NCBI GenBank assembly: GCA_003194525.1 | Contig: NBIV01000004.1 | Coordinates: forward strand, 434,001 to 498,000 | Length of the DNA stretch: 64,000 nucleotides | Direction: 5' to 3' | Source: Gracilariopsis chorda | Taxonomy: Eukaryota > Rhodophyta > Florideophyceae > Gracilariales > Gracilariaceae | Part shown: positions 43,921 through 57,179 of the stretch, piece after piece | Numbering within the stretch: position 1 is the first letter of the stretch | Layout: each line of letters starts with the position of its first letter | Translations under genes and position numbers: made by a program | The notes under the pieces: generated by a model | Databases searched by the model: none | What the model saw: the letters and a program-made list of their open reading frames with translations, nothing else | Told to the model about the DNA's origin: nothing

Positions 43921-45479
43921 CAATTATTTTGGTGACTAAAAGATATTCAGCATGAACTAGTGAGTTGCGCACAGGTTGGTGCCATTCATACGCGGGTTGA
44001 CCACTAGTTTGGGAACTACACAATAGGTGCTTTCTACTGCACACTCTTCTATGATACTTAAATATTTTACTGTAGTACAGTAGCTAGGCGCAGAATTCTG
44101 CAGTACTCACTGCCATTGTCGGTACCTCAGTAAACTAAACCGACAAGCGCGCACCAGGCCACGTCCCTAGTCTTGGTTTCCTCTTCCGGAACTCCAAAAC
44201 TAGCGCACAACTTGTGGTTCACCGCGTATCCCCAACCAATTACTGTACTCGTTTTCACCGTGCTCACACGTGTTAATCACTGTCTCTAGAGGCTAGGAAG
44301 CCTATATGACTTTGCCGATGCAAGCGGCACCTCTTTTCGTAGGACTGTACTGTGCAGATCACAGCGAGCTACCGACTCTCAAAGAAAAGGGGGCATCAGT
44401 TTCGCAGTATCACCTACTGGTGATACTGCAAAATTGATCTCGAGACCTAGAAGCTTTCTTCAAATTTGCAAGTGTAAAGTACATCGGTTTTGTACGTTGG
44501 CGAAAGCATTACAAGTCATCTCGTGCCTGTTGGTTGGGAACATCTCCCTTTTGGTTTCAAATACCGTAAACCGCGCTCTACCATATTATACGCGTGTTCC
44601 CCATAAGAATGTTTTTATATCTTTGTGGACTGCCGCTCTTTGTTCTCAGTACAGAGGAATTCGAGAAAGCCATCTCTTGCCTTGGTGTAAATCCTGATTT
44701 CCCAGAACCAGATTCATATTGTTGATCACGGAGTAGCGAAATTTTCGTGCATAGCCACATTGAATACAACCGCCTACATATTTACTTCGCTTTCCTTTCC
44801 TCTCGTCTGGTTATTTTCGGAATGCTAAAATTGGGATGACCCAGTGTAGAGCAATGCGTATGCGCATAAATACAAGGCGAGGTGTGTCATGAATGATTCC
44901 GCACCGAATTCGCCTCGTTTGAACTCAGGTAAGAGTGGACGGACCCTTGGCAATGTTCAGTGGAACTCGGTATGAATGTTATTTATTGGTTTTGGAACCT
45001 TCATGGGTGATTACTATGATATGTGGAATATATAGAAGCTTGATAAGCGTATGGACATTATTCATTGCCAGCATGACTCAGACGTGTCGTGTTACGCCGT
45101 GGCCGGCCATTTCACTCATTGAAACAAAGGAGTGGACCACACGTGTGGCTCACTACAGTAGCAGTATTCTTGGTTATATTATGACCCCATCGTACTTCAT
45201 GGAGGACGTCCGTGCAGTCCCACCCTGAAGTAAAGTTAACATTTGATTCGGCTCTGAATTTATCGCCTACCCGAAGTGACTATCTCCCTCCTGGAGTCTC
45301 ATCTCGCTCGTATTCGTTATATGCACCCGCACAGTACTTAAAAGGACTGCTGATCTGTCTCACTCCATGGGTTCGCCAATTGTTCCCTGTTTTCACCGCA
45401 TTGGCTACTTTTTGTTGTGGGAACAAATAGCCGTTCGACTCAGTATTGATTTTTGCCGTGCTGGCTGAATAAGCAACAC
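43921..45479. other. No supported gene
   Basis: Scattered frames of 60-97 codons without recognisable motifs. It may include the LTR of element G, because G-type leader sequence follows, but no second copy is present in the window to define it. Confidence 0.4.
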
Positions 45480-47780
45480 TCTCACCGCCAGAATTTTTCA
45501 GCTTTCTGCACCACCCGCTGGGTTGTACCTTTCTCCTTGGTCATTTCCCTCTCTTCCCTTTCTCCCTTTCAATTCTCCGTGAACCAAAACACCGCATACA
45601 CAGATTTGTGCGCTACCTAGACCAAGTTGTAACCCGATTCTTGATACCAACTACGTCGGTATAGCCGAAAGCCCCCTCGGTTTTACACCCGAACACCGTG
45701 TGTTACGGAACGTACTTTAATTGTGTCTACCTCGCAAGACAGCCGCAATACCCTTTGGAGCATCTCCCGCCTAAGAATATTGCTCCACACAGAGTTTCTC
45801 TGGCGTTCAAACTCCTTCTAGTAGGCTAGCTACTTCAGTGCGGGCTGGCGAGCGCTTCTACTGGCAGGCCATATCGCGTCTTCGCCCAGTCAAAGGAGAC
45901 TGCACTTCAACTCATATCTCAACTGTTATGGCACCACCCCGGAATATCCTGAATGTACACATAGTTTTACATTCATCGAAGGAAGAGAACCGCACAAATG
46001 GGCAAGGTCTTCAAATAGCCTTGGTTGTCTCTGCTGTTCGTAATAACGAAATAGAATCGCAATAAACTGCCCTTTCTCGTGCTGTCGAGGACGTCCCCAG
46101 TGATTTTCATCCCCGTGTGGAGCGGTTAAAAGCAGTCCTTAGGAGAAGCTCCACTGCATGCCCTCCAACAAATGTGGAAATCAAACCGGGCTATGGATTC
46201 CATCTCTTCCTTTTCGAACTCAAGGTACTCCATCTCGCAGAGGTCTGCATCAAATCCCGATTCTGGGTATAACTCTGCTTACATAGAAGATGATCACTTT
46301 TCATCTGAAGATTCTCTCTTTTCATACTCTTCTTCATATGATACTACCCTTTCAGATTGGTCTGAGTAAGGTTCTTCCCTTTCAGATTCGGCCGAGCTCA
46401 GTTCTACTTATTCAGATTTTCCTCAGATTTTGTCAAGTCGTGATGAGAATGTTCATGGTGAAGACAACCTTGGTATCGATGGTCTCGGAAACGCCAATTC
46501 TACTTCGGTTTATACACTTAGCGTTCTGCATTGCGGTGTTCCCGTAAAACCCCTAATCTTTGGGTCACGCCCAAGTGTACTTCCCACCCAGAAATTAGCT
46601 GTAACGATTCCTCCCAGCTCCAGTGGACCAGCATGTTAGACAAGCTCAACGAACATACCACCCGGTTGCTCCGGAACCAGAAACGCTGAAGCTTCGTCTT
46701 CTTGGTGCGCTTGGAGACCCAAGATTCTTCTTCGCTGATATCAGACAATGGCTGATAGAAAAATAGGGCAGACCGACTGCGACGTTTGCCACCCTTGGCA
46801 TCGTTTTGTACATGTTGGCGGACGTAATCAGAAATGCACTCTGGTTCTATGCAGAGGCGTTTATAAGGTTTACACCGAAATTGGTGTCAATGAGACATGC
46901 ATGTCCCAGAAAACCAGCTGTCTAGATTACAGGGCTGGTTGCAACCTCATCGAGCACTCAGCTTCACAGAAAAGTGACCTACCGCGTTTGCGGTTCAGAC
47001 TGCTTCCCGAGATGAATGATTCGCGCAATTGAGATATTCGAGCACTTGGCTCATTTACACTAAAAGGTTCAGATTGGTACTCATTTTTTTTGAAGTTTTA
47101 TTAACTGTGTGTGAGACCTTAAGTCGTACTTGGAAACATTTGTTGTAATCGTTCCGTTGAGGCTATCCTCCCGTACAAGAATACTGTTATACTCGCAAAT
47201 GGTACTACAATCCCGTTTTTTCAGAGACCATCTCGACACCCAGATCACTGGAAAGTTTCTACAGTCTCAGTGATATGGTTACTCACATGTGAAATTTTCT
47301 TCCAATGTTCCGTCACCTGCTATTGCTATAATTGGAGCTTGCTTAATAGCGTGGGTATTCGCAACGACGAAGCGTCATGGTAAGATGGTGTTCTCATCAA
47401 CTGATTGGTTCCTTGAGAAGCAAAGTTTTGCTTTCTGTCAAACTTATTGTGCACGTTGAGGCTGACAAGATTTTTTCCAGAGTTCTTGTGGCTAATACGT
47501 CACCGTGGGATAGGAAACGTATGAAGAACCAACCAATTGGGACATTACTTTCTAATTATGAGGTATCGGTACACTCTGGTGTGACTTCGGAATCGATGCT
47601 CGAGACGTTTCGTTTGCAGAAGTTGGGTTCTACATCTGCCATGGATACTGACAAGCCGTGCTCTCATTCGATTTCAAAACCCATGAATTGTTCGGCTGGA
47701 TCGATGCGAGTTGTTGCAAACAACATTTACTCAGGTGAAGGCCTTGTCTGGAATGACAGTCAGGGAAAAGTCTGTTAAAT
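45480..47780 (+). pseudogene. Element G: decayed gypsy leader, gag and protease
   Basis: A pyrimidine-rich leader near 45520-45720 is followed by a gag fragment near 46172-46440 with a Ser-rich acidic tract (SISSFSNSRYSISQ, SSEDSLFSYSSSYD). After it comes a protease (TLVLCRGVYKVYTEIGVN, then LDYRAGCNLIE, near 46830-46960) that aligns with LAKRNYKVYADLGLD and LDTGAGPNFVVE of family A. FSRVLVANTS...NQPIGTLLSNYE near 47480-47560 matches the segment after the protease in A. DYR replaces the DTG triad. No RT is seen before element E begins at 48049. It is a distinct, older relative of A. Confidence 0.62.
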
Positions 47781-48048
47781 CCAGTTTACTTAAGAATTTC
47801 AGAATGCTTGGAAATCATTCTGGCAAATCTCCGTGTCTTATCACGATCGTAGGTCAGCACTCTGAGAAAACAAGGAGTATTCTGCATATGGAGAGATGGA
47901 AGTTCTGTTCGGACTGTTCATGTATGGGTGAGCACATCAAAGTTTGGCTGTCCAACTTACTTTGTCGATTATTGGCTCATGTCGTGAAAGCGTCGCGCTT
48001 CATTCGGAATTCAGAAGGACTCCATAACCAATCCTCTTTGCCGATTTT

Positions 48049-48511
48049 TGTAGCACATTGGGCCTTGCCCTTATATAGAGGCCAGAGGCTGGGCCGTTAC
48101 TGTGCAGCTGCGATGTTAATTTAAAGGGCGGCGCTCTGAACTTTTTGTTTTTGATGGAACTCCTGCCCTGCATTGAACACCCATCGGGTGTGGCATGTCC
48201 ACGTTTGGCACCAGCTTTAGTCGGACTGCACAGCACGGCAGCTGTAAAATTGTACGATTGTGTACTTTATTTATCACAGTAGATTAGCTTTAGAACAGCT
48301 GTCGTAGGGGCTGACCATATTAGTGTGCCAAGCTCATACTCCAGCTTCGAAGTAAAGTCCGCCGGAGTGTTTGTGGCTTTAAAACTCCAGTTTTAGTATT
48401 GCAACACAAGTCCTCCCGGAATTACTCCCGTGTTGACGCCGACAATACAGGCCATTGCCTGCTCAACTATAGTCAAAGTCCACCTCGCGTCCCACACTCG
48501 CTGGGTATTAA
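48049..48511 (+). repeat. LTR-E1
   Basis: Aligned with 60742-61205 through many blocks, for example TATAGAGGCCAGAGGC, ACAGCTGTCGTAG and TGACGCCGACAATACAGGC. A TATATAG box lies near 48072. The right border is estimated to within a few bases. Confidence 0.78.
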
Positions 48512-49597
48512 CCGTTAATTCCCGGTCACTACCGGCCCTTGGTCGCTGTTATTGCGGGTTGAGCTTTCGCTTAGCCCGTAAGGCTACTGGCAGCCCTGCA
48601 GTCTGAGTAGACAGCCGTCGTATTTTATCGACCCCGATACTTGGGTATGGACGCGACCCCCGGTTAGTGAGCACCACTTACTTTGAGTGCCAGATGGCGC
48701 AGTAGTAGCAGACGTACATGTCTGGGCTCTGGTGCAATCTCAGGAATACCCTGCTTTACTGTTGAAACCCAGGTGTTTGGTTGAATCGTCGTACACGACG
48801 CAAGCATAAGCCTTTTCCAGGCGCTGGTCTAGTGTTGGCGCTGTGCCCACGTTCTACAATGCCACGTGACAGTCCTGGTCGACTGATAAGTCTTGTGTCG
48901 AGTGTGGCAGGTTGCTTGTACGTATATTAGACGCTTGTCTCTTTGGGCCTGATCTCCTGACTAGCACATTCTGCGACATAGTTTGGTCTCCTGACCTAGA
49001 ATCCTGAGACCTTTGGGCTCTTCTTCTAACACCTTCGTTCTTTGGCAGTATCCGCCCTTTTTCGTGTTTGTTTCGAATGTCTACCCGATCAGGTATTTGT
49101 TTCCAGCGTTGGAAATCGTAGAATAATTTGTCCGTGTCGGCCAGTAGCTGTAAGACGAGTTCTGATAAAACCTTTCGTGGGTCTTCCAGTGGAAGCAGGT
49201 CACCCAAACTGTTCCTAGCAGCTCAGTTTGCCCGGTGCCAAGCGCACGGAACTTTACAGTCTCAGACTTTTCCAGGTGCTGCCTCGTCATCAGCGAAAGT
49301 CATAGTGGAATAACCCTCTCCTCGGCCCCACTTGATTCGAGTGTTTCGCTGAACGCGCCAACCCCAGCGCTCCGCGCCGCCTTGCCTGATGTGGAGTTTA
49401 CTCCACTCTCTCTCTTTTCCTACCCTGCAGAAACCCGCCCAGCAGTCGAGAACGACTGTTAGCCAACTACAGCATGTAGTCCAGTCAGTGACGACCGGCG
49501 TAGCTACACCGGTGCTGGTGAGGGTTTTCCCATAAGTAGATGAGCCTTCACTTTCAAGTTGCCTAATGAGCGTAAGTCAGGCACAAGCTAAAGCAAC
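48512..49597. other. Leader of element E, no supported ORF
   Basis: About 1.1 kb between LTR-E1 and the first gag-like frame. It carries a long run of frames without known motifs, including a 117-codon minus-strand one (49207-48854) that I regard as chance. Confidence 0.4.
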
Positions 49598-50885
49598 ATG
49601 TTGTCACAGAGGGTGCTGAGCTCGTGCCCCAATTGGTTACCTTACAGATCATCTAGGTGGCGCAGTTGCAAGGACTTTCTCGAAGCAAGACTCAACGGGT
49701 GGATCGTTAAGGTCGCAGACCATTCGCAGGTTGCAATGAAACCACAAATCCAGGCTTTCCTTGCGAGCGAGGTCCCTTGCAATTTGTCGGATGCAATACA
49801 GGGAAGAGGCAATGCTTCTGTCCCACGAGCACTCGAGTATTTGACAGCAAAGATGGTCGAGCACTACCAGAGGTTCGCCGACCTTGAGGTTGACAATCGT
49901 GCGCTCACAAGTCAGGTGGCTGTCCTAATGAAGCATTGGGATTTCCTACACGACGAAAGTATGCCGTCAGGGAAGGCCTGGGCTTTGAAAGCCATGAGGG
50001 AGGGCAGGCGCTCCAAGAACAACTTTGACTCTGAGTCAGAATCTTCTTAACCGGATGATGGATCATCCTCGTCTTCCGATCCCGATCGGGCTTGCAAAAG
50101 CACAATCTCGCTGAGATTAACCAGGCTAATATCCTCTTCAAGAAGATTTTGTCATACACGACATACCGGTTGTATAAACATAACAGGAACGAGAGCTCAA
50201 AAGTCCAGCGACTTATCCTTTCAATGGTCAAGCGGCCCTATACCACCATTGCCAACCGTCGATTCGACGGAGCGGCTATGTCAATCGTGACATTCCTTGC
50301 CGCGTTTGAACGCAAGGCTAATCACAATGGCATCTCTGAGGAGATGTCCAAGCAGGTTCTGCTGTAAGTCATGTTGGGTAGTGCCCGTATCGCCTACGAA
50401 AGTGCCCTGCATCTCGTTACAGTTGATGATTCCTCCGTAGGGATCAAAAGTTGGCCTGGGCCCATAAAATGGCTGGTACGTAGATACGCAAAGGCTTCGT
50501 TCGGCAAATAATTAGTACGTGACGTCAGGTCACTTCTTCTACGATCAGGAGAGAGGACGCAGTGTTTCGGACAGCCTCTACGCTTAAAATACGCCAGGGT
50601 TAGCGTAGTGTACGCACAAGTGGAGCAGACTGCATCCTTCATTGGTGGGCTGCTGCTCAGTGTCCCTTCGTTTGTCACAAGAGATCAAAAGATTTTCCTT
50701 GATCGTCTCAAAAACCTGGACTCCGTGGTGGAGCTTGCCCTGTCCGAAGGACATAGATCGCGGGAAGACCAACTGATACGCCTTCTGCCGACGTTTTGCT
50801 AGAACAGAGCCACTCTGCTCTAGCTATAGTTTCAAACTAGAACCCTCGTATTCAGGAATGAGCACATCCCAAACGAGTCGGTCGG
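49598..50885 (+). pseudogene. Gag-like region of element E, part 1
   Basis: Frames 49598-50050 (150 codons), 50092-50367 and 50608-50802 run in the gag position. The last third contains FDGAAMSIVTFLAAFERKANHNGI and YAQVEQTASFIGGLLLSVPSFV, which look like capsid-type helical text. The region also has PSGKAWALKAMREGRR and a Ser/Asp tail near 50030-50090. The match to known Gag families is weak. It is interrupted at 50890 by element D. Confidence 0.45.
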
Positions 50886-50890
50886 AATGA
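50886..50890. repeat. Target duplication of D, left copy (AATGA)
   Basis: AATGA directly before LTR-D1; the same five bases follow LTR-D2 at 58386-58390. Confidence 0.9.
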
Positions 50891-51514
50891 TGTTATAATT
50901 AGTTATTACTTACCTTTCTTTCAATATAGTTGGCTATAGCATCAGTTACAACGTGCACAATCCAACTACTTTTATTTAACTTGATCTCCTGAAGAGATCG
51001 ATTACCCATTTTCCATGCCAAACTGGTCTCAAAGTCGAGTTGACATCTTTGTGAACTCTGTCAGTATGACATGATGACATATTCATGTTACATAAGTCTT
51101 GTTTGACCACCTGGACATATTGGCTCTCAACTACTCTTTCCATACTACTCAAAACGTTGAAAGACACGTCACATGGTACAGCAGGGATCGAACGATCATG
51201 TAAGATTCCCGAGGGAGTCGTGCCAAGTCATCACTAGCACTCTGGGTCCCTGGAAGATCATCAAGACCTTGTTTGATGACAATTCATCAAGCGACTAGAT
51301 CCCGCACTGAAACCAGTAAACCAGTCGCGTACGGAGGCCAGCACGAACACCAAGCATCATAAAGTTTAACTCGGACGAATTCTAATCGACTAGTGGCACT
51401 GATAGAACTACACTAGGTACTTTATATAAACCCCAATGGATGTTCTGAACTTCGAAATCGGATCATTAACATCGAGTTCCAACCAATTCAACCACTGCAC
51501 CTATGTTCCTAACA
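50891..51514 (+). repeat. LTR-D1 (624 bp)
   Basis: Starts TGTTATAATTAG and ends GTTCCTAACA. A TATA box TATATAAA is at 51423-51430. It matches LTR-D2 and the solo LTR at 40785-41436. Confidence 0.88.
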
Positions 51515-51515
51515 T

Positions 51516-51533
51516 TGGTAGCATCGCAAGTAA
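51516..51533 (+). promoter_or_regulatory. Primer-binding site of element D
   Basis: TGGTAGCATCGCAAG begins one base after the LTR. TGG at this spot is the complement of a tRNA 3' CCA end and is the usual start of a primer-binding site. The tRNA species is not assigned. Confidence 0.6.
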
Positions 51534-51770
51534 GTAATGCGCTTACCTAAAACTGGTGACCATCCAGCTTTGGTGGATTTTGCTCCTCAAACTCCCCAAG
51601 TTTGGATGAGCCATAGAGATACAGATCATATTGACTCTTGATTTTTGACCAATTGTGTGTTTACAGTGAGCCCATTACTCCGATCCAGGTTACCGCCGTA
51701 CTCGCCGTCGATGTAAACCAACACCGACTTACCCTCCGAACCACTGGCAACACCGCTGCCGCCTCCACCT

Positions 51771-53506
51771 GTGAAATTCACCAACCCTGGAATTCCCGTA
51801 GCTGACCACAGCTTCTCCTTCGAACCCCGTACGCCATCACCCGAACCATTGGAGAACCTTGTTTTGCTTGAACCCCGGACGCCTCGTATTCAACCACCAT
51901 CTCCCGAGCCAGTAAACATAGCCCCCGAACCCTTAGACGAACGTCAACCAACTTCAGTTGTGGACAAACCTGCAGGATTCGAAACAGTCCGGGAACGTAT
52001 TCGTCAAGCGCACGACCCCACCTATCAGAATAGCAAACGTGTCGTGCTGATCAGTGACGCCAGAAACATCAACCTCTACCGTGTGGAAAATGATCGTATC
52101 CTTCACCGGAGAAAGCGTACACTTTGTCATCGGCTTCTTTCACCTAGGTGCGACGACTGCAATTTACGCTTCAATAGCCTCGTAAAACTTGAGGAACAAC
52201 CGAACACAAAAATAAGGTGTCGTCAAAGACGTCAGCACCTGGTTGTTTTATTTACCGTACACCGTCGTTTAACAACTGGAAGCATAAAAAGAACCACCAT
52301 AGAGGTATCAAGCATGGTCTAGCTAAATAAAAGGAACAAAAGCGTCAACAGAAACACTTCAACGGCCGTTTCTAACCCGATAAACACAGTTCAGCAAAAA
52401 ACAAAAATTGGTCGTTCTACCTTTAAGCTACCGTTCATGGCTGTGTTCAAGCTCCCACTGCGCCAAGATTACCAAGCTTTTTCAAGGGAGAAGTAGCCGT
52501 ACAATCTCTTGACCCCTGGTAACCTCAGGTCAAGGAACTCTACTTTAGCCACTGCGACACGCTTCCACGTTCTTACAGCGAAGAGATTCGAACTCGAGAC
52601 CTCGAACTTCCGATTGTTTTCCTGAAACCACTTTTTCACATCGTACTGTTTTATTCTGGCAGAATTCCGAACAAATCTGCATTATAATTAACGAGATCCA
52701 AATCTTTGGCCCGAAATTCCGCCCCATTTGGCAAGGTTTTTTGTTTCACTTGATTCCGCGCAATGTCGAGCACTCCGAGCAATAATGTGCCCTCATCGCA
52801 GTCGCGCGCAAACCAGATTATCCAAAATCTGGGATGAGTGCTGGAAGATACATGTGGTAGAATGGAAAGGCTGGAAAAAGAAGCCGAACAGAAGATCTCA
52901 TCGCTCGAGTCCACTTTCACCCTCCTCCTGAGTTCTATAGGCGATCGTTCTTCTGCAACAAAGATCAATAAATCCCCTGTGTTTACTGGAAAGCAGAGGA
53001 TTCATAGTTGGGTCACACATGTCCCAACCTATCTGGAAGGAACGTCAACCGACAAAGCGCTTCCCATAGCGCTCAGCTATATTGATGGAGCAGCTCACGA
53101 ATGGTACCTCGCCGAAGTGAAAAATGGAACAGATTTCACCACACTCGAATAGCTATTTGAAGGTCTGGAGAGCCACTTCAGAATAGTGAACAAGGAAAAA
53201 CTTGCTCGTGATAAACTGAGCAAATGGAAACAAATGAAAGACGTCCAGCAGTACAATGAAGATTTTCTGAAGATCATACTGGATATTCCCAATATCAGTA
53301 TGGAAGAACAGGTAGACAGATCACGAGAGGACTGAAGAGCTTTATTTGGAAACAGCTTTGTACCAAGGAATACAACTCTGTCACAGACGCGATTAAAGAT
53401 GCGGAAAGAGTCGAGCCAGCGTATAAAAGAGGGAGTTTCAGTAGATATGGCAGAAAAACGGGCAGCTACCGGCATAACAATGGACCTGTACCAATGAAAA
53501 TTTGAA
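51771..53506 (+). pseudogene. Gag region of element D, broken
   Basis: A first frame (51771-52322, 183 codons) is Pro/Glu-rich with repeated EPRTP and PSPEP motifs and a CDDC cluster near its end. A second region (52838-53500) carries a gag-domain stretch with IHSWVTHVPTYLEG, IDGAAHEWYLAEV and LSKWKQMKDVQQYNEDFLKI. A TAG at 53150 and further stops interrupt it. No zinc knuckle is evident after it. Confidence 0.6.
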
Positions 53507-53606
53507 ACGTGAGTTTAGGGAAGCTTAACGCAGACGGCAGAGAACACTGCTGCAAGAACGGACTTTGTTTCCGTTCCAGAAGACCAGGGCATAAAATGGA
53601 CGACCC

Positions 53607-54262
53607 GTGCTGCCCAAAAACCTTTCAGAGAAAGTGACCCACATCTCGTCAGCTCCAATTAAAACCACCGTAACGACAGAAACCAAAAAGATCTCCACGA
53701 ATTATATCAAGGTCGAAGAACGCACGAAACACCCAAGTGCGAATATCCCACTAGACCACAAGAAACACAGACTATTAACGTCAAACATTGCATCACCATT
53801 TGAAACCCCAGCTCCAGGACTGTTACTAGCACTAGTACACGTAAACGGAAAATTTTGTTAAGTGCTGTTTGATAACGGCTCTGAAATCACCTACCTTTCA
53901 AAGTCCTTCGTTAAACGCGTGAGAACTCCAACAGTCCAAACGAACTACCAAGCAGAGATGGAGAATGGATCAACTACCATTTAGAAGAGACTGATAAAGA
54001 GGGTGTCACATTAGGAATAGGACACCTCAAAGAGAAGAGACGGTGGGGCATCTCTCCATTGTACGGATATGACGAAATCTTTGGAAAAAACGGGTTTCAC
54101 CAGTACAACCCCTATGTCAACGACCAAACCAACGTCATATCATTTCTCCACGAAAATAAACAAGTTGTAATTAACGCTAAATGGAAACGAACCAACAACT
54201 TGAAAACAAACAACACTTTCAAGAAATGCATGTAAAAGAAGTGGCCAGTATTTACGGTTCTT
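53607..54262 (+). pseudogene. Protease region of element D, broken
   Basis: LVHVNGKFC, then a stop, then VLFDNGSEITYLSKSF near 53860-53910. This is the retropepsin active-site region with DNG where DSG or DTG is expected. It is followed by frame breaks up to the RT. Confidence 0.6.
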
Positions 54263-55610
54263 GTGCGCCCACAAAATGAACCAGAAAATAAAAATACAGA
54301 AGTACAAACCCCCAATCTAAAGTCTTTGTTAGGTGAGTTTGAAGATGTATTTCCAAACCAAATCCCAAACGCACTACCCCCGAAGCCAGAACAAGACGTT
54401 CATATCAACCTACTGCCAGGTTGTACGCCGGTCAGGAAAGCAGTATATCGAATGTCAGATAAAGAACTTACAGCACTACGTAAACAGCTCGATGAACTAC
54501 TTCGACAGGGTTTCATCCGACAAAGTTCAAGCCCCTGGGGTGCACACCTATTATTCGTCGCCAAGAAAGATGGAGCATTGAGACTATGCATTGACTACCG
54601 ATGATTAAGCAAACCAACGGTGCAAAATAGTTACCCCGTACCCCGGATTGATGATATATTTGACCAGCTAAGTGGCACTAAAATATTTTCAAAAATAGAT
54701 CTTCGTTCAGGGTATCATCAAATAAGATTTTCCGAACATTCCATCGCGAGAACAGCCTTCCGTACAAGGTACGGTCACTTTGAGATCCTCGTACTTGCTT
54801 ATGGTCTTACCAATGCACCAGCTTCATTTTTGAGCCTGATGGATACGGTACTGAGAGAATACATAGACGTGTTCGTCTTAGTATATCTAGATGAAATTCT
54901 TATTTATAGTAAGAAAAAAGAAGAACATTTGAAGCATCTCAGATGTGTACTCAACCAACTTCGTGAGCACAAGCTTTATGGGAAACTTTCAAATGTGTGA
55001 ATTCGTGACGCAGAAAGTTGAGTATCTCGGACATATTGTGAGTGCAGAAGGTATATCCGTCGAAGCGCAGAAGGGTGATGCAATCTTGAATTGGATTAAA
55101 CCTAAAACCAAGACTGACGTCCAGGCATTTCTGGGATTAATAAACTACCACGGGAGTTTTATCAGGAAATCTTCCGAAATATCGAAACCCCTGACCAAAA
55201 TATGCGGAAAATCTGAATTAGAATGGAAACAAGAACAATCTGAAAGTTTTGATTCCTTGAAGAAAGCTACCACGAGAACCCCAGTACTGAAGCAATTTGA
55301 CCCAAAACTACCCATAATTGTAACTACCGACGCTTCTCAATATGCCATTGGGGAACAGGTTGAAAACAATGGTAAACGACCTGTACCATTTTCATCAAGA
55401 ACATTAAACGCAGCGGAACAACTTTATGCAGCCCACGAAAGAGAAGTTCTTGGGGGTAATAGACACGTTGAGGACATGGAGAGTGTACCTTCATGGCCAA
55501 AAATTTACAGCGTAAACTGACCACTACCCTTCAAAGTATGTAGGATCTCAACCGAACCTGTCTCAAAGAGAGATCTGGCTGGAGAAAATCGTTCAGTTTG
55601 ATTTCTGTTT
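54263..55610 (+). pseudogene. RT and RNase H of element D, broken
   Basis: RT text covers PLPEQDVHINLLPG-type residues near 54390, then LRLCIDYR, then SYPVPRIDDIFDQLSGTKIF, then DLRSGYHQIR. The catalytic box reads YLDEIL instead of YxDD near 54885. TGA at 54602-54604 and TGA near 55000 interrupt it. RNase H follows with TTDASQYAIG, FSSRTLNAAEQLYAAHERE and a late ADALSRYPKQ near 55645. Confidence 0.8.
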
Positions 55611-57170
55611 TCAGCCGATGAAAGGGAAGTCCAAAGTTGTTGCAGATGCTCTTTCAAGATACCCGAAACAAGCTGAAAACCCTGAAGTAACCGGTCAGTA
55701 CTTGAGGAAACAATTCCCAGAACGTCCAAAGTCAATGGTAAATCCCAGTTTGGTGTAGTATCTAAAAAGGATACACGGGCATTCATCAACGGATATATGA
55801 ACGACAAGAAATTCAGAAACCCATACAAGTATCTGCAGGGCCCATTCTACAAAGAAAAAGGATTTTTGCATAGGGAAGGACGACTCTGCGTACCAAAATG
55901 AGAATTAAGAATAAAGATACTACAAGACTACCACGATCAACCTATATCAGCTCACCTAGCATTTAAGAAAACATATGAAAAGATTCGGAGATTATACTAC
56001 TGGAAATCGTTTCGCCAAACGATTAATCAATACTTCGACTCATGTCTGAAGTGTCAAAAAACGAAATCAGGAACCAAGAAACCCAAGGGTCAGCCACAAC
56101 CACTAACTCCTCCGAGAAAGAAGTGGGCCCAAATTACAATGGATTTCATCAAATCGCTTCCCAAAACGAAACATGGGAACAGTGTATTGTACGTAGTACT
56201 AGACCATCTATCTACGTTGATCAGAAATACCCAAAAAACATCAGATTTCACTGCATTTTAGACTGCAGACCTCTCTTTCAAACACGTACACAGACATCAT
56301 GGCCTCTCCGAAGTAAATATCTCCGACAGGAACAAGAGTTTTATGAGCAACTTGTGGAAAGAACTATTCCGTCTCGCCGGTACTAAGATAAAGACCTCAA
56401 CAGCGTATCACCCACAGACAGATAATCAAACCAAGGTAATGACCAAAACAATTGAAGAAATGATTAGAGAATACTTCAACCTTAAGCAATCTAATTGGGA
56501 TGAACACTTCATATAATTCGAAGTCGCATACAACTCGTCAGAGAACTAAACCACAAAGTGTACACCCTTCTTCTAAACGTATGGGGACCACCCAAGAGCA
56601 CTACTAGTCGATACAATCATTTCAGAAAATGATGCAGCTCTGAAATTCATAGAAACCATGAAGCAAGCAACCATTGAAGCAAGAATACAGATTGAAAAAA
56701 AGAACCGTTACTTCAAGTCATACACCGATAAGAATCAGTCCCCCTGCACATTCCAAGTGGGACGGAACGTTATATTCCCCGCAAAAAACCTTAATGCGGA
56801 CCACATGGGAAAGAAGTCCAAACTACGAATCAGATACTGTGGACCCTTCAGGATCACAGAAAAATTTGGTCCAGTAACAAGTCTTCTAGACTTGAGTCAT
56901 ACACTGAAGTCAAAAATTCATGATATATTGCATGCTAGTGTTCTCAAGCCTTACCGAGAAGACAAATCAATTTGTCACGAGCCAGATCATCCCACCTCGG
57001 TAACATTGAAGGATGGGACAGAAGAATATGAAGTAGAATGTATTGTCAACCACAGAAAACGGGCCAGACGATTTGAATTTCTTGTCAAATGGCATGGATA
57101 CCCAAGTCATGAGATAATTGGATGAGAAAAAGAAAGCTCATGAACTGCAAAGCACTTCTACGGCAATATA
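55611..57170 (+). pseudogene. Integrase and chromodomain of element D, broken
   Basis: The zinc-binding part reads ISAHLAFKKTYEKIRRLYYW...CLKCQ near 55940-56060. The core reads WAQITMDFIKSLP, then a degraded middle, then STAYHPQTDNQTKV near 56400, where the NGQTERVN-type glutamate site is altered. GPFRITEKFG near 56845 is the GPY/F motif. The chromodomain follows near 57015-57120 (EYEVECIVNHRKRARRFEFL, VKWHGYPSHE) and is cut by TGA at the position of its conserved Trp. Confidence 0.8.
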
Positions 57171-57179
57171 AGAAGACAA

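Noticed and set aside
51180..51205. T-arm-like GATCGTTCGATC in the D LTR
   Set aside because: It is a small palindrome within all D LTR copies, with no tRNA fold around it.
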